DNA of 64,000 nt from an uncultured Lachnospiraceae bacterium (GTDB lineage: Bacteria; Bacillota; Clostridia; Lachnospirales; Lachnospiraceae): contig CAMXQE010000004.1 of assembly GCA_947246015.1 (NCBI GenBank), positions 62,001 through 126,000 of the forward strand. The letters are read 5' to 3'. A program made the position numbers and the translations under genes. The stretch's first letter is position 1. Each line of letters begins with the position of its first letter. The notes under the pieces were generated by a model, which searched no databases, was not told the DNA's origin, and saw only the letters and a program-made list of their open reading frames with translations. This document shows, piece after piece, positions 10,511 to 19,337 of the stretch.

Positions 10511-12031
10511 CTAAAAAAGTCCCGATACGATTTCGGAAATATAAGCCGCCAACGGATTCGGAAACATACCTGATATTACTGCCAGTACAGCTAAAATAAC
10601 TAACGGCACCAGCATAAAGGGCGAAGCTTCTTTTTTCAGGGAAAAGAATAATTTCTTCGCTTTTTCTTCCTGTCCGTCATATAAATAACCCGAACCCGGG
10701 AAAAATCCTTTCATTGTAAGCGGCAGCAGATAACCTGCCGTAAGCAGCGCACTAATCAGCAACACCACAGGACCGAGCCAGGAAAATACCGGAATACCGG
10801 AAGCAAGCGCTCCCTCCGCCAGATACCACTTACTGATAAATCCGCTGGCAGGCGGTATACCGATAAGTGCAAGCGAAACAAATGTATAACACCACATCGT
10901 TACCGGCATTTCTTTACCGATACCGCGCAGCTCATCCGCTTTTGTTTTTCCGGTTTTATGGATAACCGCTCCGACTGCAAGGAACAGCCCGCACTTTATA
11001 ACGGCGTGGAATACCACATGGAGAAGCGCTCCCTCCACTGCCGTCGGATGCAGTAAAGATAAGCCAAATAAAATATAGGAAAGCTGGCTCACCGTAGAAT
11101 ACGCCAGTCTCTTTTTCAATACATTCTCCCTGTATGCCAGCATGGAACCCATAAACACCGTAACTAACGCCAGAATCATCCAAACCGTCTGCACCCAGCT
11201 CCCACGTATAAAATCCGCTCCGAACATATAAAAAACTACACGGATAATGCCCAGTACACCGGCCTTTACAATGACTGCGGACAATACTGCACTGGCCGGA
11301 GCCGGAGCCACCGGATGAGCCGCAGGCAGCCACGCATGAAGCGGGAACATACCCGCCTTTACGCTGAAGCCGATAATCATAAAAAAGGATACTATGAGAA
11401 GAAGATTTTCATTTCCGGGCACCAGTGTCCGGTCCAACACTCCTCCTGCCGTAAAAGTAAGCGTATTGCCATACCGATACAGAAAATACAGTCCAAACAG
11501 CGCCATATAAGCTCCGCAGAAAGAATAAAACAAGTATTTCAACCCTGCCATGACAGCCTCCCTGCTCCTTGTATGCAGAACAAAGGGCATGGACAGCAGA
11601 GTCATTAATTCATAAAACATATAAAAAGTAACGAGATTACCGGAAAAGCCCAATCCTATAAGTATACCGAATACCATCAGATAGTACCCGTAAAACCGTT
11701 TTTCACCCTCTTCTTTCTTTCCGTCTGCAGGTTCCATATAAGAAAAAGCAAAAAAACCGGCCAGTTCCCATACCACAGTCACTACTGCCGAAAACAGCAA
11801 CCCAAGCGAATCCGGCTTCAGGTAAATCGGCAGGGCTTTAGATAACTGGAACAATATCACTGCCTGACCTTTCACATGAAACAGCGCATACACCACCGAA
11901 CAGCCCGTTATCACCAGCAGGGCTCCCGTCACTCCAAGCAGCAGTTTTCTATTTTTCGGTTCCTTCACCACCAATAATAGGAATCCCGTGATGATAGGAA
12001 ATATTATCGGAAACAGCATTGCAACCATCAT
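10511..12031 (-). CDS. MrpD/NuoM-family antiporter-like subunit (second copy in operon order)
   Basis: Membrane protein of 506 aa, Proton_antipo_M family. It has the TM5 Glu (M-F-Y-E-L-M-T-L-L-S), TM7 Lys and a full motif G-F-S-V-K-A-G-M-F-P-L-H-A-W-L-P, followed by A-H-P-V-A-P-A-P-A-S-A. Two Met codons stand at the start; AGAGGT lies seven bases before the first. It lies 36 bp after mrpD and 14 bp before the next paralogue. Its H-A-W-L-P motif is closer to canonical MrpD/NuoM than the copy downstream. Confidence 0.85.
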   Translation of the reverse strand: MMVAMLFPIIFPIITGFLLLVVKEPKNRKLLLGVTGALLVITGCSVVYALFHVKGQAVILFQLSKALPIYLKPDSLGLLFSAVVTVVWELAGFFAFSYMEPADGKKEEGEKRFYGYYLMVFGILIGLGFSGNLVTFYMFYELMTLLSMPFVLHTRSREAVMAGLKYLFYSFCGAYMALFGLYFLYRYGNTLTFTAGGVLDRTLVPGNENLLLIVSFFMIIGFSVKAGMFPLHAWLPAAHPVAPAPASAVLSAVIVKAGVLGIIRVVFYMFGADFIRGSWVQTVWMILALVTVFMGSMLAYRENVLKKRLAYSTVSQLSYILFGLSLLHPTAVEGALLHVVFHAVIKCGLFLAVGAVIHKTGKTKADELRGIGKEMPVTMWCYTFVSLALIGIPPASGFISKWYLAEGALASGIPVFSWLGPVVLLISALLTAGYLLPLTMKGFFPGSGYLYDGQEEKAKKLFFSLKKEASPFMLVPLVILAVLAVISGMFPNPLAAYISEIVSGLF

Positions 12032-12067
12032 ATCTACCTCTATTCCGCAGTATGTTTCACCATACCG

Positions 12068-13582
12068 CTATGCAAACATATTCAGACCCCATCCAATCAA
12101 ATCCACAATCGGCTGCGATAAGACGCCCAGGAAAACATTCAATACGATAAAACATATCAGCGTTACCGCATATACTTTATTCTCACGCCACGTCACCGTA
12201 GGATACTCCGTATTTTCTACCGGCGTGTAAATACGGATGACTGTCTTCATAAAATAAATCGCATTCAGAACCGTACTGATTCCCAACACAATTAAAGCCG
12301 GAAACATTTTCCCATCATTCTGAACCGCCGCCTGGGAAAACAGCAGCTTGCTGATAAAGCCGGAAAACATAGGCACGCCTACCATAGACAGCGCACCCGC
12401 CGTAAAGGTCGCCCCCGCTATCTTATTCCGGTATCCGGAACCCGTCAGCTCTATGAATTTCCTGCTGCCCCCCGATACGTCGGTAAGTCCGATTGCGGCA
12501 ATGAAAAGCAAAGATTTCGTAGCCGCATGGGAAAGCACATGAAATACCGAAGCCACCATTCCTACCTGTGTTCCCAGACCAACGCCCATATAGATATAGC
12601 CAATCTGCGCAATGGAAGAAAAGGCAATCATCCGCCGCACATCATTCTCCTTTATCGCGCTCAGTGAGCCAAAGACCATCCCCATCAGCCCGAATATGAA
12701 TAAAATATCTATAATCCTGCTGTCGCAGAATGTGTCGAAACCTATGACGCGGTAAATAATTTTAAACAGCAGGAATATATATCCTTTCGAAACAAGGCTG
12801 GAAAGAATTGCTGCCGAGGAAACCGTGGAATACCCGTAAGCATCCGGAAGCCATGCATGAAACGGAAACAATGCACTCTTAATGGCAAGACCGACAGAGA
12901 TAATTGCAATCGTTACCATCAATGGCACATGGAAACTTCCACCAGCACCCGAAAGATATATGCCTGTTACCTGCTCCTTAATATTGGACATTAACAGATG
13001 TCCCGTCATATCATACAGCATACAGAGTCCGAGCAGGAACAGACCGGAGCCTAACAGACTCATAATCATATACCGTACTGCTGCTTCTATGGTACGGCCG
13101 TTCTGCCTTATCATAATGAGGCCGCAGGCAGAAATCGTGTTGATTTCCACAAACACATATGCCGTAAACAGGTCATTGGTATAGATTAATGCAAGAAGGG
13201 AACTCAGCATCAAATCTGTTAATATGTAATACAGATTACGTTTTCCCTCTTCTACCTCCTGTATCAGCTTATGCTTTCCGCCCATCAGGGAAAGAAGCAT
13301 GATGACACAGAAAAATAATGCCATACCCGCTTCCAACACTCCTATCCGCAGTTCATTGCCCCACGGAGCCGGAAAACGTCCCATTACATATACATAAAAT
13401 TCTCCTGTCCGCACCGTGAACAGAAGCACTGCCGCCGACATCAGGATATTTATGCAAAGCACTGCTGTATTGATTCTCTTTGCACTCTTCCCTTTCAGCG
13501 CAGAACTGATGATTCCCGCAAACATACAAAGCATAATGGAGAAACAGGGAAAATTCTGCACCAATTCCATTTGTCCCGTCAT
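12068..13582 (-). CDS. mrpD: Na+/H+ antiporter subunit D (MrpD/MnhD)
   Basis: Antiporter subunit of 504 aa that directly follows the MrpC gene, as in canonical mrp operons. TM5 Glu is in V-F-V-E-I-N-T-I-S, and TM7 Lys in G-L-A-I-K-S-A-L-F-P-F-H-A-W-L-P-D-A-Y. The A-Y-G-Y-S-T-V-S-S-A-A segment that follows differs from the A-H-P-V-A-P-A-P of the two later paralogues, so this is probably the true MrpD and the others are extra copies. GGAGGGG lies before the ATG, overlapping the end of mrpC. It works with MrpC as part of the ion path. Confidence 0.86.
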   Translation of the reverse strand: MTGQMELVQNFPCFSIMLCMFAGIISSALKGKSAKRINTAVLCINILMSAAVLLFTVRTGEFYVYVMGRFPAPWGNELRIGVLEAGMALFFCVIMLLSLMGGKHKLIQEVEEGKRNLYYILTDLMLSSLLALIYTNDLFTAYVFVEINTISACGLIMIRQNGRTIEAAVRYMIMSLLGSGLFLLGLCMLYDMTGHLLMSNIKEQVTGIYLSGAGGSFHVPLMVTIAIISVGLAIKSALFPFHAWLPDAYGYSTVSSAAILSSLVSKGYIFLLFKIIYRVIGFDTFCDSRIIDILFIFGLMGMVFGSLSAIKENDVRRMIAFSSIAQIGYIYMGVGLGTQVGMVASVFHVLSHAATKSLLFIAAIGLTDVSGGSRKFIELTGSGYRNKIAGATFTAGALSMVGVPMFSGFISKLLFSQAAVQNDGKMFPALIVLGISTVLNAIYFMKTVIRIYTPVENTEYPTVTWRENKVYAVTLICFIVLNVFLGVLSQPIVDLIGWGLNMFA

Positions 13583-13585
13583 CTT

Positions 13586-13960
13586 TTATAGCCCCTCCTT
13601 CTTCAGCTGCAGGGATATTTCATCCAAATCCAGCGTGTGATATCTTTTATACAACCGTATGGTAAGTGACAGCATAAGTGCAGAAACGGACACGGATACC
13701 ACAATACCAGTCAGCACCAGACCGCTTGGAACCGGATTGATATAGGCTTCTACACTTTGCACTCCATCCACTACAATGGGCGCTACTCTGCCGCTGATAT
13801 ATCCTTTTTCCGCTAAAAACAGATATACTGCCGTATCCATGATATTCAGACCGATTATCTTCTTTATTAAATTGCTCTGCAGCAGCAGATTTCCAAAACC
13901 AATTACAAACAAGAGAATTGCAACGGCTTCTCCATAATTTGAAAACAGACTGCCTCCCAT
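13586..13960 (-). CDS. mrpC: Na+/H+ antiporter subunit C (MrpC/MnhC, NuoK-like)
   Basis: Small membrane protein of 124 aa with three hydrophobic helices, homologous to NuoK. G-L-N-I-M-D-T-A-V-Y-L-F follows TM1, and N-P-V-P-S-G-L-V-L-T-G-I-V-V-S-V-S precedes TM3, both typical of MnhC. AAAGGAG lies nine bases before the ATG. It sits in the canonical B-C-D order and connects the antiporter subunits to the rest of the complex. Confidence 0.87.
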   Translation of the reverse strand: MGGSLFSNYGEAVAILLFVIGFGNLLLQSNLIKKIIGLNIMDTAVYLFLAEKGYISGRVAPIVVDGVQSVEAYINPVPSGLVLTGIVVSVSVSALMLSLTIRLYKRYHTLDLDEISLQLKKEGL

Positions 13961-14013
13961 TTTAAATCCACTCCTTTCCCATTACCTCTGCATAAAACCA
14001 CAGGGTAATCCGC

Positions 14014-14976
14014 TTACAGACCGCCTCTCCGGAATAAAGCATAAAAAGCATACATCGTACATGCCACTTCTATACCCACACAGATATTAATGGGGAAAAT
14101 AATACCCGCACTGATAATATGTCCGGGAATCCCAAGCGGAATATGGTTTTCCAATCCGTTCGCCCCCATTACATAATAATAAATCCCAATCAGCCCATAC
14201 ATACAGAGCGCCGTCACCTTAGCCACTTTGTAAACTTCCTCGTTAAAGAAACGCTGTGTTTTCTTAAAGCCAAATGCACTGACATATAAAATCAGTCCGG
14301 CTCCCATGGCCGCCCCGCCGGAAAAACCACCGCCGGGTGACAGATGCCCGTTTAAAATAATATAAATACCGAAAATGAAAATAATCGGAACCAGAATCGT
14401 AGCCACCCCTTGCAAAACTGCATCGTTTTTCGGTTCAAAACGCCGGTCGTTCTGAAGCTCCCGTTTCTTTAACTCGGCATCTTCCACCATCAGCATAATC
14501 ATGACACAGCAGGTAGCAATAAAAAGCACATTCGTTTCGCCAAAAGTATCAAAAGCACGATAAGTCAGAATCATACCCGTAACCACATTTACGGCTCCTG
14601 TTTCCTGCATACCGCTTTCGATATACCTTCTCGCCACTTCATTATTATCAGGATTTAACGCATTTCCCGTAGGCGGCAGATAAGAAACAGTGATAATCAG
14701 CATGGCCCCCAGCACAATACAGAAAACCACCGCCATAATTTTGTAAAACCAACGGAAAAATAACAGCGACTTATTTCTTTTTTTATCATAGACCTTGTCA
14801 CGTATCATCTGTTGTTCTTCCATACGTTCCTGAATCGTCGCTTCCTCTTCCTGATATTCTTCCTGCGGCTGCATCTCCACTTTCCCCACATAAGGGTCCT
14901 GACTTCCGGATAACCACCGGAAGAAATGAAAAGCCGCCGTTTTTTGGTATTCTTCCTCTGACTTCAGCTTACTCAT
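14014..14976 (-). CDS. MbhE-MrpB fusion subunit of the Mrp-type antiporter
   Basis: Membrane protein of 320 aa joining two subunits that are separate in Mbh complexes. The first part (to about residue 155 from this start) resembles MbhE, the last part of MrpA: T-G-A-V-N-V-V-T-G-M-I-L-T-Y-R-A-F-D-T-F-G-E. The second part is MrpB: G-I-Y-I-I-L-N-G-H-L-S-P-G-G-G-F-S-G-G-A. A charged soluble head of about 80 residues comes first. The start at 14976 has AGGCGGG seven bases upstream and overlaps the upstream stop by eight bases. In-frame starts at 14982 and 15000 are possible. Confidence 0.82.
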   Translation of the reverse strand: MSKLKSEEEYQKTAAFHFFRWLSGSQDPYVGKVEMQPQEEYQEEEATIQERMEEQQMIRDKVYDKKRNKSLLFFRWFYKIMAVVFCIVLGAMLIITVSYLPPTGNALNPDNNEVARRYIESGMQETGAVNVVTGMILTYRAFDTFGETNVLFIATCCVMIMLMVEDAELKKRELQNDRRFEPKNDAVLQGVATILVPIIFIFGIYIILNGHLSPGGGFSGGAAMGAGLILYVSAFGFKKTQRFFNEEVYKVAKVTALCMYGLIGIYYYVMGANGLENHIPLGIPGHIISAGIIFPINICVGIEVACTMYAFYALFRRGGL

Positions 14977-15253
14977 TGCCATTCCCGCCTTTCTCTCCAT
15001 CCGCTTCTTCTTTCAGTTCCTCGATTGCGTGTATTTTCTTAAGCGTTACAAAAAAAAGCACACTGGTGACACCCGCACCTACTGCTGCCTCTGTGATAGC
15101 CAAATCCGGCGATTCCAAACAAATCCATATAATAGACATCACAAGACTGTAGGACATAAAAATCATAATGGAATTCAGTAGTTTTTTGGAAAAACTAACA
15201 GAAATCGCACATACCACTAAAAATCCGAGTAAAATATATTGAAATACCTGCAT
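14969..15253 (-). CDS. MbhD-like subunit (DUF4040), equivalent to part of the MrpA C-terminus
   Basis: Membrane protein of 94 aa with three hydrophobic segments. L-E-S-P-D-L-A-I-T-E-A-A-V-G-A-G is the typical signature of MbhD and the matching C-terminal region of MrpA. AGGAGG lies eight bases before the ATG. Gene order E-F-G-D here matches the start of archaeal mbh operons (mbhA-B-C-D) rather than the mrpA-first order of Bacillus. A short Glu/Lys/Gly-rich tail closes the protein and overlaps the next gene. Confidence 0.84.
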   Translation of the reverse strand: MQVFQYILLGFLVVCAISVSFSKKLLNSIMIFMSYSLVMSIIWICLESPDLAITEAAVGAGVTSVLFFVTLKKIHAIEELKEEADGEKGGNGNE

Positions 15254-15280
15254 AAATAATCCTCCTGCTCCCTATCCGTC

Positions 15281-15649
15281 CTACTGCCGCTGCGCCTTTG
15301 TAAGCTCCCCGTCCTCTGTCAGTATCATATCCGTTTCACAAAATTCACTCAGTTTTTCATTCGTAGATACTTCCAGTCTGGCTATCAGATGGGAAGAAAC
15401 CGGAGAAGCCAGCCAAAGAAATGCCACAATCAGAATCATTTTCAGTGTAGTAAAATTAACTCCTGAAAAAATCATAAGCCCTATCAGGGAAATACTGATT
15501 CCCAGAGTATCCCCCATAGCTGCCGCATGCATCCGGTTCAGCACATACTTCATATGGAAGATTCCGAATATTTCTACAATAAATATGAAAAGCCCGCATA
15601 AAAGCACCACGGTTCCAACAATAAAACGTACCCATTCAATGATTCCCAT
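15281..15649 (-). CDS. mrpG: Na+/H+ antiporter subunit G (MrpG/MnhG)
   Basis: Subunit of 122 aa with three hydrophobic segments and the MnhG stretch H-M-K-Y-V-L-N-R-M-H-A-A-A-M-G-D-T-L-G. The start at 15649 is chosen because GGAGGAGCAGGAG lies directly before it; a longer frame upstream would overlap mrpF more deeply. It overlaps mrpF by 14 bases, so translation is probably coupled. The C-terminal tail after S-H-L-I-A-R is soluble and acidic. Confidence 0.86.
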   Translation of the reverse strand: MGIIEWVRFIVGTVVLLCGLFIFIVEIFGIFHMKYVLNRMHAAAMGDTLGISISLIGLMIFSGVNFTTLKMILIVAFLWLASPVSSHLIARLEVSTNEKLSEFCETDMILTEDGELTKAQRQ

Positions 15650-15977
15650 TCTCCTGCTCCTCCCTTGCGCTTTCATTCTCTTTATGTACACCCATGTACA
15701 CTTTAGTCAGGACAATTACCGCCAGAAAACTTATCATCGCATAAATAAGGCAGATATCCACCAGATATCCTTCCTTTAATAAAAGCGCCAGTATTGCAAT
15801 CATAACCATAACCATGGTGCCCATCATATTAACTGCTACAATCCTATCCGCCACACTTGGACCTTTCACAGCCCGTATCAGACAAAGGAATACCATCAGC
15901 GCAAGAAAAATTAACGCTCCCACGAAAACGGTCCGGTATGCCATTTCCAGCGCTGTCAGTTCACCCGTTACCACCAT
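15636..15977 (-). CDS. mrpF: Na+/H+ antiporter subunit F (MrpF/MnhF)
   Basis: Small membrane subunit of 113 aa with three helices. R-A-V-K-G-P-S-V-A-D-R-I-V-A-V-N is the MnhF hallmark and G-Y-L-V-D-I-C-L-I-Y-A-M-I-S-F typifies its third helix. The ATG at 15977 follows AAAGGA by about ten bases; an in-frame GTG at 15986 is too close to that site. It ends inside mrpG. Confidence 0.86.
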   Translation of the reverse strand: MVVTGELTALEMAYRTVFVGALIFLALMVFLCLIRAVKGPSVADRIVAVNMMGTMVMVMIAILALLLKEGYLVDICLIYAMISFLAVIVLTKVYMGVHKENESAREEQENGNH

Positions 15978-16027
15978 GCCATCCACATCCTTTCTTTTTC
16001 CCTTTCCTGTATTTTGGTTCTTTTTTT

Positions 16028-16495
16028 CTAACTTTTTGTTTTTTCTAATTTTTCCAGCAATTCCACAAATACGGAATGATTCATTCCCTTCGCCAGTTCT
16101 TTATCCAGACAATGCACCACATACTCATCATCTTCTAATGTAACCGTTATCGTTCCCGGCGTTAAAGTAATGGAATTGGCGAGCACCACTCTTGCCTGTT
16201 TCGTTTTCAGATTGGTCTTAAACCGGACAAGAACCGGCTCTAATTCATATCTGGAAGCAGTCATCAGCTTGATGACCGCAAAATTTGCTTTTATGATTTC
16301 CCATACCAATACACAGATATACAGCAGAATGCATGGAATACATTTCATGTATGCAATATCCTTCCGTATACTGTAATCCATGAACCTGCAGATAAAAAGA
16401 TACATTACGGCAGAAATTACCAAACCGAATACTGCCGTCTCTGCCGTTACCGTTCCGTTAAAAATAATCCATACCACGAAAAACAATATGTACAT
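16028..16495 (-). CDS. mrpE: Na+/H+ antiporter subunit E (MrpE/MnhE), first gene of the operon
   Basis: Subunit of 155 aa with N-terminal membrane helices and a C-terminal soluble domain. L-A-N-S-I-T-L-T-P-G-T-I-T-V is the MnhE signature. The start at 16495 has GGGAGGGA 11 bases upstream; a GTG further up (16540) lies inside the hairpin region and is unlikely. It begins the E-F-G-D-(E+B)-C-D-D-D-A order of the cluster. Upstream is trxA on the same strand, separated by a hairpin that may end or attenuate read-through. Confidence 0.85.
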   Translation of the reverse strand: MYILFFVVWIIFNGTVTAETAVFGLVISAVMYLFICRFMDYSIRKDIAYMKCIPCILLYICVLVWEIIKANFAVIKLMTASRYELEPVLVRFKTNLKTKQARVVLANSITLTPGTITVTLEDDEYVVHCLDKELAKGMNHSVFVELLEKLEKTKS

Positions 16496-16534
16496 CTGCC
16501 TGTCCCTCCCTGTCATAGCTGCTTTCAAAGAAAC

Positions 16535-16557
16535 GAACACCCGCTCCGCGAGTGTCC
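16535..16557 (-). terminator. Hairpin between trxA and the mrp operon
   Basis: On the minus strand about ten pairs (two of them G-U) close on the loop GGA and are followed by GTTTCTTTG. It lies 13 bases after the trxA stop and 40 bases before mrpE. It may terminate trxA transcription or attenuate entry into the ten-gene operon. Confidence 0.5.
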
Positions 16558-16569
16558 TGATTGTAATAC

Positions 16570-16890
16570 TTATTTTGTTACTTCCCCAAGTTTGCTTTCC
16601 AATTCCGCTTTTGATAAAGCTCCCACGCTCGTTTCTACTGCTTCGCTGCCTTTAAAAATTATAAAGGTAGGGATATGCATGACACGGTATTTCTGTGCAA
16701 TATCCATATTCTCCTCTATATTGCATTTACCGACTTTTACTTTCCCTTCATAAGCGCCTGCTATTTCCTCCACAATAGGCGCCATCATCTTACAGGGCCC
16801 GCACCAGTCGGCATAAAAATCCACCAATACCGGTATATCAGATTCCAATACCTCCGCCTGAAAGTTTTCTGTTGTGAATTTATGTTCCAT
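16570..16890 (-). CDS. trxA: Thioredoxin
   Basis: Thioredoxin of 106 aa, a cytoplasmic thiol-disulfide reductant. The active site W-C-G-P-C-K is near residue 30 and the cis-Pro loop reads H-I-P-T-F. Length and fold elements match the family without additions. GAGGTAAAAGAT precedes the ATG. It lies between trmB and the antiporter operon on the same strand; no thioredoxin reductase is in the window. Confidence 0.95.
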   Translation of the reverse strand: MEHKFTTENFQAEVLESDIPVLVDFYADWCGPCKMMAPIVEEIAGAYEGKVKVGKCNIEENMDIAQKYRVMHIPTFIIFKGSEAVETSVGALSKAELESKLGEVTK

Positions 16891-17008
16891 ATCTTTTACC
16901 TCACTTTCTGTTTTGCTGTTTTTTGTTTTCTTATTTTTCTTGTTTTTTCTGCTTCTTTTTTCTGTCGCTTTTTCCGTCGCTTTTCCTGTCCCTTTTTCCT
17001 GTCTTTAC

Positions 17009-17653
17009 CTATCGTTCAATCACATACTTGCAAATGGCATTTCCCATGGAAGAAAATCTCTCTTCATATTCTGTCATAATGTTCCCTTCCATCATGCTCT
17101 CATCCCGATGCAAATCAAACGTAACCTTTTTCGTCCGCCATCCTGCCGGTTCCAGTTCTTTCAGGGCAAACTCGAACAAACCGATATTGTCCGTCTTAAA
17201 TTCCAATTGTCCGTCCCTTTCCAATATCCTGTCATACCGGGCAAGGAATTCTTTTGATGGAAGCCGCCTTTTCGCATGTCTGTCCTTTGGCCACGGGTCG
17301 GAGAAATTAAGATAAATCCGTCCTACCTCTTCTGCATCAAACACATCCATGATTGTTTCCGCATCCATTCTTATAAAACGGACATTGGAAAGCGGTTCCG
17401 GCTCCTGTTCCATCTTCTGCACCGCTCTCAGTAATACGCTGGAATATTTTTCTATTCCTACATAATTAATATCAGGATGCGCCTTTGCCATATCCATGAT
17501 AAACTGTCCTTTTCCCATACCTATCTCAATGTGTATAGGATTAGTGTTCCCAAAAATCTCCGGCCAATTCCCTTTTTGCTCTTCCGGATTGTGGATGACA
17601 AACCCGCTTTCACCGATAACTTCCCTTGAACCTGCTATATTCCTTAACCGCAT
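17009..17653 (-). CDS. trmB: tRNA (guanine-N7-)-methyltransferase
   Basis: SAM-dependent enzyme of 214 aa that methylates G46 of tRNA. The N-terminal R-L-R-N-I leads to H-I-E-I-G-M-G-K-G-Q-F-I (SAM loop), V-G-I-E-K-Y-S-S-V-L (acidic ribose contact), then L-N-F-S-D-P-W-P-K-D-R-H-A-K-R-R-L, the TrmB signature. AAAGGAG lies eight bases before the ATG. It is divergent from the D,D-carboxypeptidase gene, and a purine-rich spacer of 118 bp separates it from trxA. Confidence 0.95.
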   Translation of the reverse strand: MRLRNIAGSREVIGESGFVIHNPEEQKGNWPEIFGNTNPIHIEIGMGKGQFIMDMAKAHPDINYVGIEKYSSVLLRAVQKMEQEPEPLSNVRFIRMDAETIMDVFDAEEVGRIYLNFSDPWPKDRHAKRRLPSKEFLARYDRILERDGQLEFKTDNIGLFEFALKELEPAGWRTKKVTFDLHRDESMMEGNIMTEYEERFSSMGNAICKYVIER

Positions 17654-17765
17654 ACCGCTTACTCCTTTTCTCCGAGCCTTATTTTACACCTTTTGGAAAA
17701 AAAATAAAAGAGCGGATTTTGCGATTTATTTAAAAAAAATTTCATTTATTTTTCATAAAATCAGT

Positions 17766-17793
17766 TTGGTTTTCGCCAAAAATAGTGTATTAT
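17766..17793 (+). promoter_or_regulatory. Possible promoter of the D,D-carboxypeptidase gene
   Basis: TTGGTT (17766-17771) and TATTAT (17788-17793) are spaced by 16 bp, 40 bp before the ATG. The -35 is only a partial match. Confidence 0.45.
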
Positions 17794-17833
17794 TAAAAGT
17801 ACTTATTTTTTAAGCATGATAGGAGTATTCATA

Positions 17834-19330
17834 ATGAAATTACCTTTAAGAACTAAAAAATACAAGAATAAAATAAAAATCTTAGCGTTTTCTTTATACA
17901 TATTCTGTTCTGCTTTTTTTAGCTGCACCATATATCCGTATGCAGCCAGTTTAGAAGAGCTGACTACAGAGATGGAAAACCGGAAAGCGCTTCCCGTGGA
18001 ATCCAATGAAATAGAAAACTGGCCCAAAGGTCCCGCCGTAAGTGCGGAGGCCGCTATTGTGATAGAAGCCAATACCGGAATCATCTTATACAGCAAAAAC
18101 ATCCATGAACAGCTCTATCCGGCCAGCACCACCAAGATTCTTACCTGTCTGATTGCCGCAGAGACTTCTTCCCTGGATGAAATGGTTACTTTTTCCGAAA
18201 ATGCCGTATTCTCCATCCCCCGCGGCAGTTCCCACATGGGTATGGATATGGGACAGGCTCTGACCATGGAAGAAGCTCTCTATGGTATCCTTGTAGGTTC
18301 TGCCAACGAAACAGCAAATGCAGTGGCGGAGCACATCGGCGGCAGCATTGAAGGCTTTGCCGATATCATGAACCAAAAGGCGGAAGAGTTAGGATGCACG
18401 GACTCACATTTCGTAAATCCTAATGGATTACATGACGATAACCATTATACATCCGCTTATGATTTGGCTACCATCGCCCGCGCCTTTTTCCAAAATGAAC
18501 TTTTGGCCAAAATGTCAAATACGCCTACCCGCCATTTTGAACCTACCGATACCCAGCCTGATGATTTCATCCTGCGCACCCATCATCGAATCGTAACCGG
18601 TGAATACCAATATGAGGGACTCATTGGCGGCAAGACCGGATATACGGACATGGCCCGCCAGACTCTTGTTACCTGTGCGGAGCAGAATGGTATGCGTCTC
18701 ATTTGTGTTGTCATGAAAGAGGAATCGCCCAGTCAGTTTACGGATACCATAGACTTGCTCAACTACGGATTCAGCAATTTTGAAGTGGTGAACGTAGCGG
18801 AAAACGAAACAAAATACAACATTGAAAATGCCGATTTCTTTCAGTCTGAAAATGATATTTTCGGCAATTCCAAACCGATTCTTTCTTTAAATAAAGACAG
18901 TTATCTTATACTGCCAAAGACCACTTCCTTTGAGGATATCCAATCTTCCATTTCCTATGATGTGGAAGATAAGAATCAGATTGCCATTATTGATTACAGT
19001 TATAACGGCGTATATGTGGGAAGCGCTTCCATTGATGCGGCAGCCGATATTTCCTCCTATGATTTCGATACACCGGCTGAACCTGCGGCTGTTTCTGAAG
19101 AGAAAGAAACAGAAGAAGAGAATGTTATCTTTGTAAATGTGACCAAAGTACTGCTCTGCGTCCTCGCCGGAGCGGGTATTCTCATTCTGTTTTTTGTTAT
19201 CAAATCCATGATTCAGAATTACAGCTTCGCCGGAAGAAGAAATTATAAAGCACGCTATAACAAGAGAACCCGGTACAGGTATAAAACCAGGCGGGATTCA
19301 CAGCCGCCCCGATACGATGACTACGATTAG
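17834..19330 (+). CDS. D-alanyl-D-alanine carboxypeptidase (S11, PBP5/DacF-like), membrane-anchored
   Basis: Penicillin-binding enzyme of 498 aa that trims the terminal D-Ala from peptidoglycan stem peptides. A signal/anchor helix lies at about residues 12-38. The three active-site motifs are S-T-T-K (in Y-P-A-S-T-T-K-I-L-T), S-A-N (G-S-A-N-E-T-A-N) and K-T-G (G-G-K-T-G-Y-T). A beta-rich C-terminal region follows. The protein ends with a membrane helix (about 436-460) and a basic Arg/Tyr-rich cytoplasmic tail of about 35 aa. AGGAG lies nine bases before the ATG at 17834; an ATG at 17816 has no such site. It is a single gene ending in a hairpin shared with rep. Confidence 0.9.
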   Translation: MKLPLRTKKYKNKIKILAFSLYIFCSAFFSCTIYPYAASLEELTTEMENRKALPVESNEIENWPKGPAVSAEAAIVIEANTGIILYSKNIHEQLYPASTTKILTCLIAAETSSLDEMVTFSENAVFSIPRGSSHMGMDMGQALTMEEALYGILVGSANETANAVAEHIGGSIEGFADIMNQKAEELGCTDSHFVNPNGLHDDNHYTSAYDLATIARAFFQNELLAKMSNTPTRHFEPTDTQPDDFILRTHHRIVTGEYQYEGLIGGKTGYTDMARQTLVTCAEQNGMRLICVVMKEESPSQFTDTIDLLNYGFSNFEVVNVAENETKYNIENADFFQSENDIFGNSKPILSLNKDSYLILPKTTSFEDIQSSISYDVEDKNQIAIIDYSYNGVYVGSASIDAAADISSYDFDTPAEPAAVSEEKETEEENVIFVNVTKVLLCVLAGAGILILFFVIKSMIQNYSFAGRRNYKARYNKRTRYRYKTRRDSQPPRYDDYD

Positions 19331-19337
19331 ACCACTC

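Noticed and set aside
16496-16569. Separate strong promoter for the mrp operon
   Set aside because: The stretch is mostly a hairpin and ribosome site; no -35/-10 pair of acceptable spacing was found.
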